64,000 nucleotides of DNA from Sequoia sempervirens. Taxonomy: Eukaryota; Streptophyta; Pinopsida; Cupressales; Cupressaceae. The stretch spans positions 702,671,360 through 702,735,359 of the forward strand of contig VDFB02270651.1 of assembly GCA_007258455.2 (NCBI GenBank). Reading direction: 5' to 3'. The position numbers were made by a program, and so were the translations under genes. Of this stretch, positions 1-10,862 are shown one piece after another; position 1 is the stretch's first letter, and every line of letters starts with the position of its first letter. Below the pieces are notes generated by a model. The model saw only the letters and a list, made by a program, of their open reading frames with translations. It was not told the DNA's origin and did no database searches.

Positions 1-180
1 GGTGACTGAGGATTTCGTTCCCATAAAGATAGAGAAGGTCCTGTGTACTTTAAAATGTTTTAATTATTATTCTATATAATCCAATTGAAATTTACTTATT
101 GATCGCTCTTTTTAGACTATTGATCCCATGATCATTTTATAGAAATGATGTTTTTATAAACATCTAAGTGATATTACATT

Positions 181-520
181 GGAGCTCTTCAGCCCACCAT
201 ACGCACATGGTGGAATGCCCAAAATGAATATTTAAAAGATGAGCTCATTAACCATTTAGTTGTGTTGTTCGGTGATAAAACATTCAACCAAACCAAGGTC
301 CTTAAGAAAGTTGGTACCTATCTAAAGTATGCGAGGGACCAATATAGGTTGAACATTTAGAGAAGAACAAAAAGTGCAAGCATCCCCCCATGATTCTAGA
401 GAGGGAGTGGAAGGACCTAGTGTTCGATGGAAAGGAGAAGGCTGAAAAGAAAAAAGGAAAGACACCACCAAGCCAAGGAAGGTATGTGATATAGAAGCAT
501 AAATCTGTAAAAAATCCCAA
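181..520 (+). pseudogene. Decayed plant transposon-type ORF fragment
   Basis: Read from 181, one frame gives about 60 codons containing TIRTWWNAQNEYLKDELINH, then a stop at about 358 and a shift into a second frame containing EREWKDLVFDGKEKAEKKK. The pattern of a basic, K/R-rich stretch followed by a 'REWKxL...K..K' segment resembles the accessory protein of plant Ptta/En-Spm (CACTA-type) elements; that comparison is from memory of the family and is uncertain. No start codon or intact frame exists. Later exon-like pieces at 1.79-2.10 kb and the repeated exon at 2.33-2.73 kb may belong to the same old gene, with a PPR-derived tandem repeat sitting between them. Confidence 0.35.
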
Positions 521-730
521 TTAATCACGATTTTTAAAAAACCTACAGGCTGGACGATTTTTTCCCTGATTTTTTGAAAAAATCATTGACTTTTTGGTCA
601 ATGATTTTTTCTGTTTCAAACTTCAAAATCGCCAAAAAAACATGTTTAAAATCTACAAAAAAACGTGAATAAAATTGAGCTGATTTTCCCGCAAAAAAAA
701 CCACGAGACCATGGCTTGTTGCTCACTATT

Positions 731-1525
731 ATGCTTCGATAGATTTTTTCCAAGCATCCATAGCTTGTTTGAAAGCACCTATTTTAGGCTTTTATCCATA
801 GCAGCAAGGCAATGAACTGTTTGATAAAATGCTTTGGTAGACATGTATGAAAAATCCAGTAGCATAGACAAGGCAGTGAACTGCTTGAAAAAAATGTCTC
901 AAAGAAATGTAGTCTCATGGTGATGGAATGCCATGACGAATGCCATGACAAAAAAATTGATATGGATTGTGATGGCATTCCATCACCGTGAGAATTCATT
1001 TCTTTTAGGCATTTTTTCAAACAATTCATTGCCTTGTCTATGTTATTGCATACTATTATGCTTTGGTAGATTTTTTCCAAGCATCCATAGCTTGTTCGAA
1101 AGCACTTGTTTGAGGTTTTTACTTTTTATCCATAGCATGAAGGTGTTGAACTATTTGATAAAATTCTTTGGTAGACATGTATGAAAAATGTAGTAGCATA
1201 GAAAAGGTAGTGAACTATTTGAAAAAATGCTTCAAAAAAATGTGGTCTCATGGTGATGGAATGCCATAACGAATGCCATGACAAAGCAAGTGCTATGGTT
1301 GATAAGCTGACATTCCATCACCATGAGACCACATTCTTCAATTTTTAGTGGATTCAACTGCCTTCATCTGCTCTTATTATACTATTATGCTTTGATAGAT
1401 TTTTTCCAAGCATCCATAGCTTGCTTGAAAGCACCTGCTTTAGGCTTTTAGCCATAGCAGCGAAGGCAATGAACTGTTTGATAAAATGCTTTGGTAGACA
1501 TGTATGAAAAATGTGGTAGCATAGA
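731..1525 (+). repeat. ~328-bp PPR-derived tandem repeat with internal hairpins
   Basis: Three successive copies start at about 731, 1058 and 1387 (landmark ATGCTTYGRTAGATTTTTTC), a period of about 328 bp; the third is partial. Each copy encodes relics of a pentatricopeptide repeat. At 850-925 the plus strand reads MYEKSSSIDKAVNCLKKM followed by SQRNVVSW, and the later copies read MYEKCSSIEK and MYEKCGSIDK, which is the plant PLS-type PPR core. Copies 1 and 2 also carry an inverted repeat (TCTCATGGTGATGGAATGCC and its complement) at about 913-997 and 1245-1335, able to form a hairpin stem of about 20 bp. Stops and frameshifts make it noncoding today. Confidence 0.7.
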
Positions 1526-1785
1526 CAAGTGTCACCATCTAATATTTATGCAGTTGTAGTATGTTTTTTGCAATGTAATCAACGATATGAATATAACCAA
1601 CAAAATTCTATTTTCTATAATTCATGGATTGAACTTTGTATTTTATATGTTGTCAATGTCTATATGCTATGGAAATCCATTAAATTTTTTTTAAAAAGTA
1701 GTATGCTATGTGTGATACTATCAAAAATGTAATTATATACTGATTACTCTTTTTTTTACATAATCTAATGTATTTCAAACTTTTC
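1526..1785. other. AT-rich spacer, no gene seen
   Basis: A 67-codon open frame at 1529-1732 is of low complexity and has no family resemblance. I treat it as a chance frame. Confidence 0.5.
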
Positions 1786-2100
1786 ATAGGCTACTCAAAC
1801 ATCGAAGGCAACAAAGGCAAGACTAGAAAAGCACAGGCAACATAAACTTGGCTCTGGTGGTTATATGAAATTAGCATGCAATTGTAAGTATCAATAAATG
1901 AAATATTGCATCCAAATTATAATAAATTGAAAACAATTTTGGTTTTATCACACCATAGAAGCAAAATTCATGATCTTCTACAAAAATGTAGGGCTCTGAA
2001 TTCAACAGAGTTCCCACAAAAGAGGACCTAAAGATTTCCTTCCAACAAGGCTATGGAGTCGTGGCTGAACGTCTAAGAGTCTTGACTGGGCAAACATAAT
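1786..2100 (+). pseudogene. Exon-like fragments of the same transposon-type gene
   Basis: The stretch 1793-1884 encodes SKATKARLEKHRQHKLGSGG and runs into a good splice donor (GTAAGTATC at about 1885). A second coding-like stretch at 1995-2090 encodes EFNRVPTKEDLKISFQQGYG followed by VVAERLRVLTGQ. This order, a basic K/R-rich exon ending in a GxGGY motif and then an acidic or hydrophilic exon, recalls plant Ptta/En-Spm accessory proteins; that is inference. Stops follow each block and no complete gene can be assembled. Confidence 0.35.
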
Positions 2101-2325
2101 CTTCCATTGCATCCAACATGCAGGTAAATAAACTCAATAAAGTTTATTTAAAATTGAATCTTGTGCAATCTATTCAATATTAATTTCCACCATAAAGTAA
2201 TAACATGCCTATTTGTTTTAAACATTCAAGCAATGATAATACTACACATGACATTGGAATGCAGCCTGGTGAGGGTTGAGCAAAACGTCCAGATGAAGGT
2301 CATGGTGTGCATCCTGATACTTTAG

Positions 2326-2729
2326 AGCATGTAGAGCGTGATCAACATGTTGAGCATGATCAGGCTAGAGAAGATCGGGAATATGATGTGGCCCCATCAG
2401 GTAAAGAGGACCACTCTAAAGTTTTTTTAAACATATTTAATTGCAATTGGTGTATTAATTAATGTAACCTTTCATGTTTCAACTTTAGAGCATGTAGACC
2501 ATGATCAACATGTTAAGCATGATCAAGCTAGAGAAGACCAAGAACATGATGTGGCCCCATCAGGTAAAGAGGACCACCCTCATGTTCTCTTAAACATATT
2601 TAATTTCCATTAGTGTATTAATTAATGTAACCTTTCATGTTTCAACTGCAGATCAGGATTTAGAGGGTGTTCAACATGTTGAGCATGAGTCTATAACAAA
2701 ATTTCAGGAACATGATGTGGACCCATCAG
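2326..2729 (+). repeat. Triplicated phase-symmetric exon (75/75/78 bp) with introns
   Basis: Three exon copies lie at 2326-2400, 2489-2563 and 2652-2729, each preceded by an AG acceptor and followed by the same donor GTAAAGAG. All lengths are multiples of three and the exon begins and ends in phase 1, so copies can be spliced together without changing frame. The encoded unit is about 25 residues: EHVxxDQHVxHDQAREDxE followed by DVxPS. The introns are also similar (ATTAATTAATGTAACCTTTC occurs twice), giving a unit of 163-166 bp. The third intron ends at TTGCAG near 2821, followed by a Pro/Arg/Thr-rich reading frame that soon stops. The function of the host gene is unknown. Confidence 0.65.
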
Positions 2730-3039
2730 GTAAAGAGAACCACTCTAATGTTCTTTTAATTAATGAAATACTTGTAACAATAATAATAAAACATTTTAGT
2801 TTAACATTTCTTTCTTATTGCAGCAGATCCCCCTTGAAGCGGTGTCCACGTCATGAGTAGACAACTACGCGTACATTAAGATCACAAGCAGAGGGTAGAA
2901 CAACTAAAGGGGGACATATATTGATTTAGAAAATGATACTCTACTTCAGCTTTATGTAGCTTTCAAAAAGAAACAAAAAAAGAAGTGATTGTAATCATAT
3001 CATGACAACCATATTTTTGATAATATGTAAACACTGAAA

Positions 3040-3205
3040 GAATGAATATTATATGTTAATGAATGAATGTGAATATGTTAATTAATGAATGTTATATGTT
3101 AATGAATGAATGTTATATGTTATTAATGGATGAATGAATGTTATATGTTATTAATGGATGAATGAATGAATGTTATATGTTATTAATGGATGAATCAATG
3201 ATTAA
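3040..3205 (+). repeat. ATGAATGAATG / TTATATGTTA minisatellite
   Basis: Short direct repeats built from AATGAATG and GTTATATGTTATTAATGGATG blocks recur about six times. The stretch is noncoding. Confidence 0.7.
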
Positions 3206-3469
3206 TGTTATATGATTGGGTATGGGGAATTGAGAGTGATGTGAGGGGGGGAGGGGCCAAATGAGCTTCCACCGTCACGTGGTTGGCCCTGTTAAGTGGA
3301 GAATATTAAACTATTCTCGAAACAAAGAGAAGCTCAATAAGGTAATGCACTTTTCAATATAACAAATGCATCATTTGAAGCATCAAACCAATATGCAATC
3401 TATATGTATGATCAGTCATCAATCTCCGCAATGGCACATTTCCACGAATATTTTTTTTAAAGAAAAAAT

Positions 3470-3880
3470 TGATTCTTCGTCGCAATTTCGATGAAAACCA
3501 CTAACGAATCAACAGAAAGGCTCGATGAAGTTGTTGTAGCTGCGACAAAGGTTTCATCGTAATTCCTTGCCCATTTTGTCACAAGTTCGACGAGCTTTCG
3601 GCGTTGCTACGACGCTACTCCTTGCCCATTTCGTCGCACTTGTGACGAACTTTTGGTGTTCTTCCGACGCTACTCCTTGCTAATTTTGTCACAACGTCGA
3701 TGAACTTTTGTTATTGTTTCGACGCTACTACTTAAATATTTCATTGCACATTCGATGAATGTTTGGTGTTGTTTCGACACTACTGCTTGCCCATTCCGTC
3801 GAAATTGTGACAAACGTCTGTTGTTGTTTCAACGCTACTGCTTGCCCATTTCGTCGAACTGGCGACGAACTTCTGTTGTA
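3470..3880. repeat. CpG-rich ~55-bp minisatellite (TTCGTCG/CGACGAA rich)
   Basis: At least five copies of a unit containing CGACGCTACTNCTTGCCCAT followed by TTCGTCG recur at about 3608, 3668, 3720, 3775 and 3830. TTCGTCG and CGACGAA boxes occur in both orientations through 4.06 kb. The CpG density is far above the surrounding sequence. Subterminal arrays of TTCCGTCGG/CCGACGGAA-type boxes are known from plant CACTA elements, so this may be the end of one, but I found no CACTA terminus. Confidence 0.6.
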
Positions 3881-3888
3881 ATTCGTCA

Positions 3889-4914
3889 GTGGATAGACAA
3901 AGCTTTCGTCGATATTCCAACGAATGTCTGAGGTATTTCACGATGCAGTCGACCGACGATTCTTCACCGTTAGTTCAACATTTAATTCATCGTCAGATGT
4001 TCGACGAAAATATTTTCGCCATTTCGTCGCTCTTCCGACAAAGATTTTTCGAGCTACCGACGAACAACCATCAAAAAATGGTGTCAAATTCAGTAGTGAA
4101 GGGAAAACGAAAATTGGATGTTTCAACCAAATTAGATAACCTAGCCCAGGTAGATGGTAGTGTGTTGGGTTATGAGGAAATAGAGGTCTTGTATGAAGTA
4201 ACGGGGAAATGAGGGAAATTCCATAGGGAGTTCAGTAGGGCCAAACACCAGAAGGAAAAAGAACAAGAATTCAGGTAACAAGCCGGTGAATCTCTAGAAG
4301 ATTCACCTAGTACTGACCCAGAAAATAAGACAATCAAAAATCAACATGACCAAACAAAGGATGGTAGGGTTATGACACCACCAAAAATGAATCAGGAACA
4401 TTAAACTAAAAAATTAGTGACTTTAGAGGTAGAGGCATAGATTCCAGAGGAACCAATGGACAATGTTGATAATAATCCTCAAACATAGATTAGGGTAGAA
4501 AGCATTTTCCATAAAATAGAACATGAGAAGCCAAAGCATGATACACCATTTTCTTGTGACCCCCATGAGGATGAGAAGACAGATGAAATGATTGATGGTG
4601 TGAATATAAGTCTTTAGACTAAAAACCCTAAAGCCAATGAGGAATTAGAGGAAGAAGATCTTCAGGATTTGAAAGTTGAATTGGCTAAGGTACAAAAAAC
4701 AAATTAGACCTTACATGGGTTGTTACAAGAGGCCCATTCCACTATTGATTCACAGGAAAAAGAGATAAGTGAACTCAAGGACGAGCTTGAAAAAATGAAA
4801 TTTTCTCAAATATCCATCCAAGAACATAAGGAGAAGGTCCAGGCAATGCAACAATAGTGGGTTGAGGAAATGAAGAGCACTCTTCAGAAGCTCACCACTC
4901 TACTTGGTTTATAA
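3889..4914 (+). pseudogene. Coiled-coil protein pseudogene, nonsense codons only
   Basis: One reading frame runs from 3889 to the TAA at 4912-4914 with about eight in-frame stops (near 4210, 4273, 4402, 4438, 4486, 4615, 4705 and 4855) and no frameshift. The first part overlaps the CpG-rich repeat and may not be genuine coding sequence; the convincing part begins near 4080. The product is very hydrophilic and its last 100 codons form a predicted coiled coil (heptads around ELKDELEKMKFSQISIQ and EEMKSTLQKLTTLL). Most stops are TAG or TAA where CAG or CAA would be natural, which suggests cytosine deamination. I do not recognise the family; it could be the gag-like or accessory ORF of a transposon. 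Confidence 0.5.
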
Positions 4915-7026
4915 TCTTTCCATGAAGACATGCAAATTCTCCAACTAGGAGGAATGATGAGTGTAGAATATTCCATTATTTTTGCCATATATTTTCCTTG
5001 TTACCTTTGTTTCTATCTATATTCCTATCACCATTTGCTAAAGGAACCTGAATATTTAATAAAATGTGGAAAAGAGATTAGGATTAGTAAATTTCCAAAA
5101 ATCACGATAAATTCTAATTTTTTTATGTCTAAATGTCAGGGGATAGCTAGAAGAAGATCGAAGTTGTTACAAGCATGTAATTAGTAATACGTTGTTAAGC
5201 AAACTGATAGTTTTGTTTTAGATACTTTGTTTTGACTCTATAAGTGGCTTGCAACCCTTTTGTCACTTTATCAAATTATGTTTGTGAGTGGCCGATAGGC
5301 CAGATGAACAAACAAACTTAGCTACCTACTAGAAGTATAATCGATCTATATAAATATGCATGTATGTTGAATAGAGATATAGAGAATTGATAAGAGACTA
5401 CTTGTTTATGTTAATCACTTTGTTTTATTATTGTTGAATGAATAGCATGGAGTAGATTCTGTGATTGCAAGTCTCTAATCACCTAATAGCCTGAGAAGGC
5501 AGGGACCACTTCATGGTTATTTCATTTCTTGTATGTTATCTATTAAGCTCTTCGTTATCTATTAAGTTATGTTATTTATTAAGTTATCTCCATAATCTCT
5601 TTGAATGTATTTAAAGCTTTGCTGGATTATTTAGTATCTTTTAGATTATATAATCAGTTAGCTAGGAGTGATAGATTACATGATTAATTAGGAATATAAA
5701 TATATTGGCACTTGATAGCATAATTTATGAAGGTTATATTTCTGTTGGTTGCAAGGCGAACTCTATTTAATTCATTCATAGAAAGATTTCTATTTCATTA
5801 AACATTTTTTATTCTGTCATTAGTAACCTATCTTCTATTGCAAAATTATTCTTTAATAGGTTCCTATCACATCTATGATAGGAAGTCAATAATTCATACT
5901 TCTGCCTTATTACAGGTTATTTTAGTGTGCATTCATCAACCCTTGGTTTATTAATTGTAGCCCTTTGGCATATTGCCACAACATAGTTCAAAAGCCTACG
6001 TTCCTAGATTGACACTTTAGGATGAACTGAGGAAACCATTTCTAAAAGATTGAATCAAACCTATTTCAAGAGTAATTTAATACCATAGTTTAATCCAATC
6101 ACCATCATAACGCCATTTCCCCCTTTTCATATTGATTCGGACCACGTATTTTTCTTCTTTTCATTTTGGTCAACCCAACTTTTGATCATTGTATTTTTTT
6201 GATTTTAGAGTCCATTTTCATCCTAGATCTATATTTTGCATTCATTTGCATTGCATTCTAGGATTGAATCTCACTTAGTGTTGTTTAGCTTGCATTAACT
6301 TTGCATTTCATTTAAGGTTTTAGGATTGCATTTTTGGATCTCTTGAAATCTGAAAAATACAAAAAAAATAATCATTTTATAGATCATTTACATAACATTG
6401 CATCATCATTCACTTTCATTCAAAAATTGAATCAAAATTGTACATCAAATTAGGTCTCCTATTTTATCATTTTTTCATATTTTTCATTTGCATTCAACAT
6501 TCATTTCATAGAAAATTCAAATTGTAATTCACTATTTTAGATCATAATCTAGAAACCACTACAATCAACTCAAAAATCTATAAAAAAATTATTTTAAACT
6601 CTAACCTAGGACCCATTTTCCCCTAGGAGAACGAGTCCTTAATCAAGGTCATTTCCTAATTTTATAGGCATTAAAAAAACTATTTTGACATTCTATTTTG
6701 TTGTTTTCAGTCTTTTGTTTCAGTTTGTAGAATTTCTATTAAGTGGAATTTATCATATTTAGCTTTATGTGATAAAATTTAGTGCATTGTGTGATTTCAA
6801 AATTGCATTTACAAGACATCATTTTTTAGGTTTGTGCATAGAGTAATCATAAAATTATCTTATTTGGAATATGAAAAATTGCATTACATTCTAGATCATT
6901 GCATTGCATTTCACCTTCTTTCCATTTTGAGTTTACATTGAGTTTGTGAAACTTCTATGATCTTTACAACTTGGTTTCCTATTATAAATAATGTTGTGAG
7001 ATGTAATTCGAGAGTCATGTCATCCT
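4915..7026 (+). other. Noncoding stretch, probably LTR/leader of a gypsy-type relic
   Basis: No credible gene is present. The sequence is dense in CATTTGCATT-type runs (6.2-6.95 kb), as in the leader of the other gypsy-type relic at 50-51 kb. At about 5964 the stretch TTTGGCATATTGCCACAACA could be a mutated form of the TGGCGCC... primer-binding site used by many plant gypsy elements, but that is speculative and no matching LTR pair was found. The open frame at 4930-5184 resembles nothing. Confidence 0.35.
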
Positions 7027-7552
7027 GTGATACACCATTCATCATGGATATTGGGTTCTCCAACTCTTTCACTTCAACCGTCTATGAATCATAACCTTCA
7101 TACCTCATTTCCCATGACTTCCCTACCTACAAACAATGTGCATGATGTTGCTAATGTCTTGCAAGAGAACATAAGAAGGATGGATGAGGAAATAGAAAAA
7201 TCACAAATTTTTTTGAATTCTAAAAACATTGATAGTAGTTTCATTATTTCTTTAGATAATTTGAGGAAAATGCTTGAAAGTTACCTTAAAAGTTGAAGAA
7301 ACAGTGATTAAAAGGTTTGAAAATAAACAAAGAGGAAGAGGCCATGAAGAGGAGGTTGAAGGGAGATCATATGGGGCAGATAATAATAATAAAAAAATCA
7401 TAAAAAAGAAGACCAAGACAAAAGAAAAAATTAGACCTGTATGATAGTTCATATGGTCCTAGGGATCAAGATTTAAGAGGTAGAGGAAGATCGAGTAGAG
7501 GGTTTGGAAGAGAAACCTTTCAAGGAACTTTTTTAAAGTGTGGAGAAGAGGG
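7027..7552 (+). pseudogene. Ty3/gypsy gag fragment
   Basis: The open frame 7027-7296 (89 codons) is followed by a frame-broken basic stretch ending, near 7500-7552, in RGRGRSSRGFGRETF and FKCGEEGY. This is the RGG-type linker and the first half (CxKCxEEGH-like, one Cys lost) of a retroviral CCHC zinc knuckle of plant gypsy gag. The knuckle is cut off exactly where a TIR element begins (7553). The protease-side sequence resumes after that element at 7946, but the middle of gag-pro is missing, so a deletion accompanied or followed the insertion. Confidence 0.6.
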
Positions 7553-7919
7553 TTATAAAAAAATATACATCACATCCGGACATTAGTCCTCTACTTATAT
7601 CTAATATATTATAAAAAAATATTATCATTTTATTGTGGTTAGGGTGGTCAGACAGACACCTACTTCTTATTTTTTTCCATGAAATTTAAGTACTACTGCA
7701 TTGAAATTTTAAATTTCACCAAATAGATTTTTTATTTTTTTAAATAAACCTAGTAGTTTAGAAACTAAATTCAATTTTCTATAGATTCTATTCTTACATA
7801 TATTTGAAATAACATAGATAACTTATTCAAATTTTTACGTCAAGTTGCCTAACTCTGATTTTTTTGAATTTTTTGCCACTTAAGGGCCTGTTTTTTCCAT
7901 GATGATCCTGCACATACCC
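7553..7919 (+). mobile_element. GGGTATGTGC-TIR element, 5'-truncated copy
   Basis: This is the right half of the family seen complete at 10863-11647 and 13497-14293. It starts inside the element, at the ATATACATCACATCCGGACA block, and ends in the shared terminus GATGATCCTGCACATACCC. The left TIR is absent. Confidence 0.75.
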
Positions 7920-7945
7920 AAATATTAATATAATAGGTTATAGAG

Positions 7946-8686
7946 ATGAAATTTTATGTGATTATTCCTATGAATATGTGTCATATTTTTTTAGGAAGGC
8001 CTTGGAAATTTGACAGGAAGGCAATGCACAATGGTTATGCCAACACGTACACATTGATGAAGGATGGAGTGAAACACAAATTGAAACCATTGAAAGAAAA
8101 AATGGGTAAGGTTTATAGTAATGCCAGGTCTTTTTTGGTTGATGAAATTAGAATTTTAAATGGTATGAATCATGAATATGTTAGCTTTTTTGACACTAAC
8201 CATGAAGAAGATGAGAAAGGTGAATTGTTGACTCAAATTGAAGAAGAAATCTCAAGTGGAAAGAAGGTAGCAGCAAAAAGTAAGGTAAAATCTGATTTTA
8301 TTATTTCCTTTGATGAGAAAGAGAGTTAAGGAGTAGATAATTTTGTTGCAGCATATTTTTATTTTGATAAATTTGAATTGGAAGAGTTAAGTGTGAAGGT
8401 TAATGAAGAGTTTTCTGAAGAATACTTGTTTGAGAACAATGGATGTGAAATTTTTTTTATTAGTGGTCATGATTCCTTGTCATATAATGAGGAAATTAAG
8501 TCTTTTGATGATAGTACAAACACTATTTTGAGTGAAGGAAAATAAGTTGAAGCAGTATCATGCCTTTTAGAAGGCATTGAAACAGTAGAATTTAATGAAG
8601 GAAACATAGTGGAAGGAGATGGAAAATGTGGAACAACAAATGAGGCAAACAAATACATTTTTTTTTTAATGAATAAAAATGTATAA
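7946..8686 (+). pseudogene. Ty3/gypsy protease-end fragment plus linker
   Basis: The first 127 codons (7946-8329) include MCHIFLGRPWKFDRKAMHNG followed by TYTLMKDGVKHKLKPLK, the C-terminal hallmark of plant gypsy aspartic protease (the LLGRPWQFD..A.HDG pattern). The same frame continues through stops at about 8327 and 8543 to a TAA at 8684 and encodes an acidic linker. The catalytic D-T/S-G part of the protease is missing, and no reverse transcriptase follows. It is the downstream partner of the gag piece at 7.0-7.55 kb. Confidence 0.6.
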
Positions 8687-9683
8687 CTCTAATTGTTAGT
8701 TCTAATTTTTATGAAGTATATTGGTAGGACAATAGATTTGATTCTTTGAATTACATGATGTGTAGTAGAAGAAGGATGAAGCATGGTAATGTTGTAAGTT
8801 TGCAAAAAGTGGTGCATAAAAATATTTCAATAGACAACGAAATTAGGTGGATCCAAGATAGACATAAAGTATACAAATGTTTCTAAATGAAAATCTTGAA
8901 ACATTTCTTTCTACCATGGGTGTCTGATGTAGGAGCATCCATGGAAAATTGACATCCTATGTCAACCAAAAAGACGTTAATTTTGTGGAAATATTTTTTT
9001 ATTTTGGAATAAGTTAATTTGGTTTCAATTAAATGTTGAGGGGTGGAAAATGATATATATTTGAATAATTAAACTTGACAAATTAATTTCCCTTTGCACA
9101 TTATCAAGTTGGCATAGTGGGTGAAAAACCAAAAGGCAATTTTAAATATTTTAATTGTAAATTTCCTAAAATATTTTGTGAGGCATTGGATTTTGAAATT
9201 ATGGATTTTTAAAGAACTCCACCATGATCCCTAAAAATTATGAACTACGGAACTAGGCACCCAAGCCTACTTTTTTATTTTTTCTTTTTCAAGAGTCAAA
9301 AGGAGAGAATATAAATAAATAAAACACCTATCTTTTGGAGGGCTGGTGGGAATGAATATTTAATTATTTTTAATTAATTTTTATGGGATTTAATGAGTAG
9401 AAACACCTTGGGTCATTCTTTATTAGATAAGATAAAATAAAGATAAGGAAAATTAATTTTTGGGGAGAGGGTGTTGAAAAACAGTAAACCCACTATTCAT
9501 TGAAGAGTTTTCAAGAAGAATTTTGAAGGTAGAGTGAAAGAGGGAATATCATTTCTCTAGAGGATGTTTTTGTGATGTTATTTTGTAGGTTGGACTGATA
9601 AAAAATATCCCATGGAGTTTCCAAAATGATAGGCATGAAGATTTAGAAGTTGTAAGTGTTGTTTTAGTGTTGAGAGATGGAAT
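8687..9683. other. AT-rich sequence, no gene recognised
   Basis: No coding similarity was found. A possible LTR-like start (TGTAGGAGCATCC) near 8931 has no visible partner. The left arm of the inverted duplication may extend into this stretch, because its partner arm runs off the right edge of the window. Confidence 0.3.
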
Positions 9684-10858
9684 TTTGTTGCAAAAGCTCA
9701 TATAACTGAGCATATGAATGTATTTGAATGTATTTCCTTGAATATTTGATACCTGTAAAAAGCTTAATTTTTGCATACCAGTCCATTTATGACTGAAACC
9801 CTTTGTAATGTGTGCTACCACAATAGTGGTTTACACTTTTTGGGAGATCCTAATTTTTGTTGAAATCACATATTTTTAGAAAATATAATGATTTAAGCCT
9901 TAAAAAGTTTCATTTAAAGGTTCCCAATTGAAGAGGGTTTGATCATAACACCTTATACCAAGCCCCTTTAGATAGAACCCCACTAGTTTTAAACCATACC
10001 TGTAACGGAGTCTCCTTTACACCTATCAAAATGTTAATAAAAAACCACTTTTGATTTAAGTTTTGGGGGATCAAATGAATTCATTTTTTAAAAAAATTGT
10101 AAGTATGTAGTGCTTATTATAAGCTTCAAAAAAATTAAAATTTTAATTAAATTTAATTTGATTATTATATTTATTTGTAATTTCTTGTGAATGTAGGTTT
10201 TCATCGAAATAAAAGTCTCTGTTCTACACATGTCAAAAAATAGAAAATTATAAAAAAAAATTGAAAAATATGAGTGCACCAGATATTGAAGTCCTTGATC
10301 CAACAAAAAAATAAATTGAATTTTGATACATACAAAAAAAATTGTGTTATATGGTCCACCTATATCTTAATTGTAATTGGTTTGACTTTGAAACTTCATT
10401 AAGGAAAAAATATTCAATAAAACACTAATAAACCAATTGGAAGCACTAGATATTGTAGTTATAAATCTAAATTTGAAAAAATATAATTTGATCCTTCATG
10501 GAAAAAATTTATGTGTTATGCGGTGAGTGTCACTCTTTAAAAATGGTGTTTACTGAAAAAAAACTAGTTTTCGAAGGAGATGGAAAAGAAGTGCAATCTG
10601 ATTCCAAAATTTTTGACAAAAATATATTTAGAATCTACAGACAAAATGTCACAAATCACTATTTTTCATCATCTTCAAATTCCTCACAGTTTAGCCGCTA
10701 TAGGTGTTCGAAAGTGAAGATTTAGTTAGAAAAAATTAGTTTAGTGTCCAGTTTAGCCAAAAATTGTAAAATAGTATTGTGGGATCACCCTAATTAGATT
10801 TATTTTAATGGTGAAAATCAATGGTTTCTTATGTAATAATTTTTTTATATGTTAGTTT
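9684..10858. other. Unassigned AT-rich part of the left arm
   Basis: Nothing recognisable is present. A 75-codon open frame at 10498-10725 is conserved in the other arm, but only because the arms are near-identical, so this is no evidence of function. Confidence 0.35.
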
Positions 10859-10862
10859 GTAA

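Noticed and set aside
4930..5184. 84-codon open frame with a hydrophobic start
   Set aside because: It has AT-rich composition, no domain and no partner exon, and follows a pseudogene stop. It is best read as chance.
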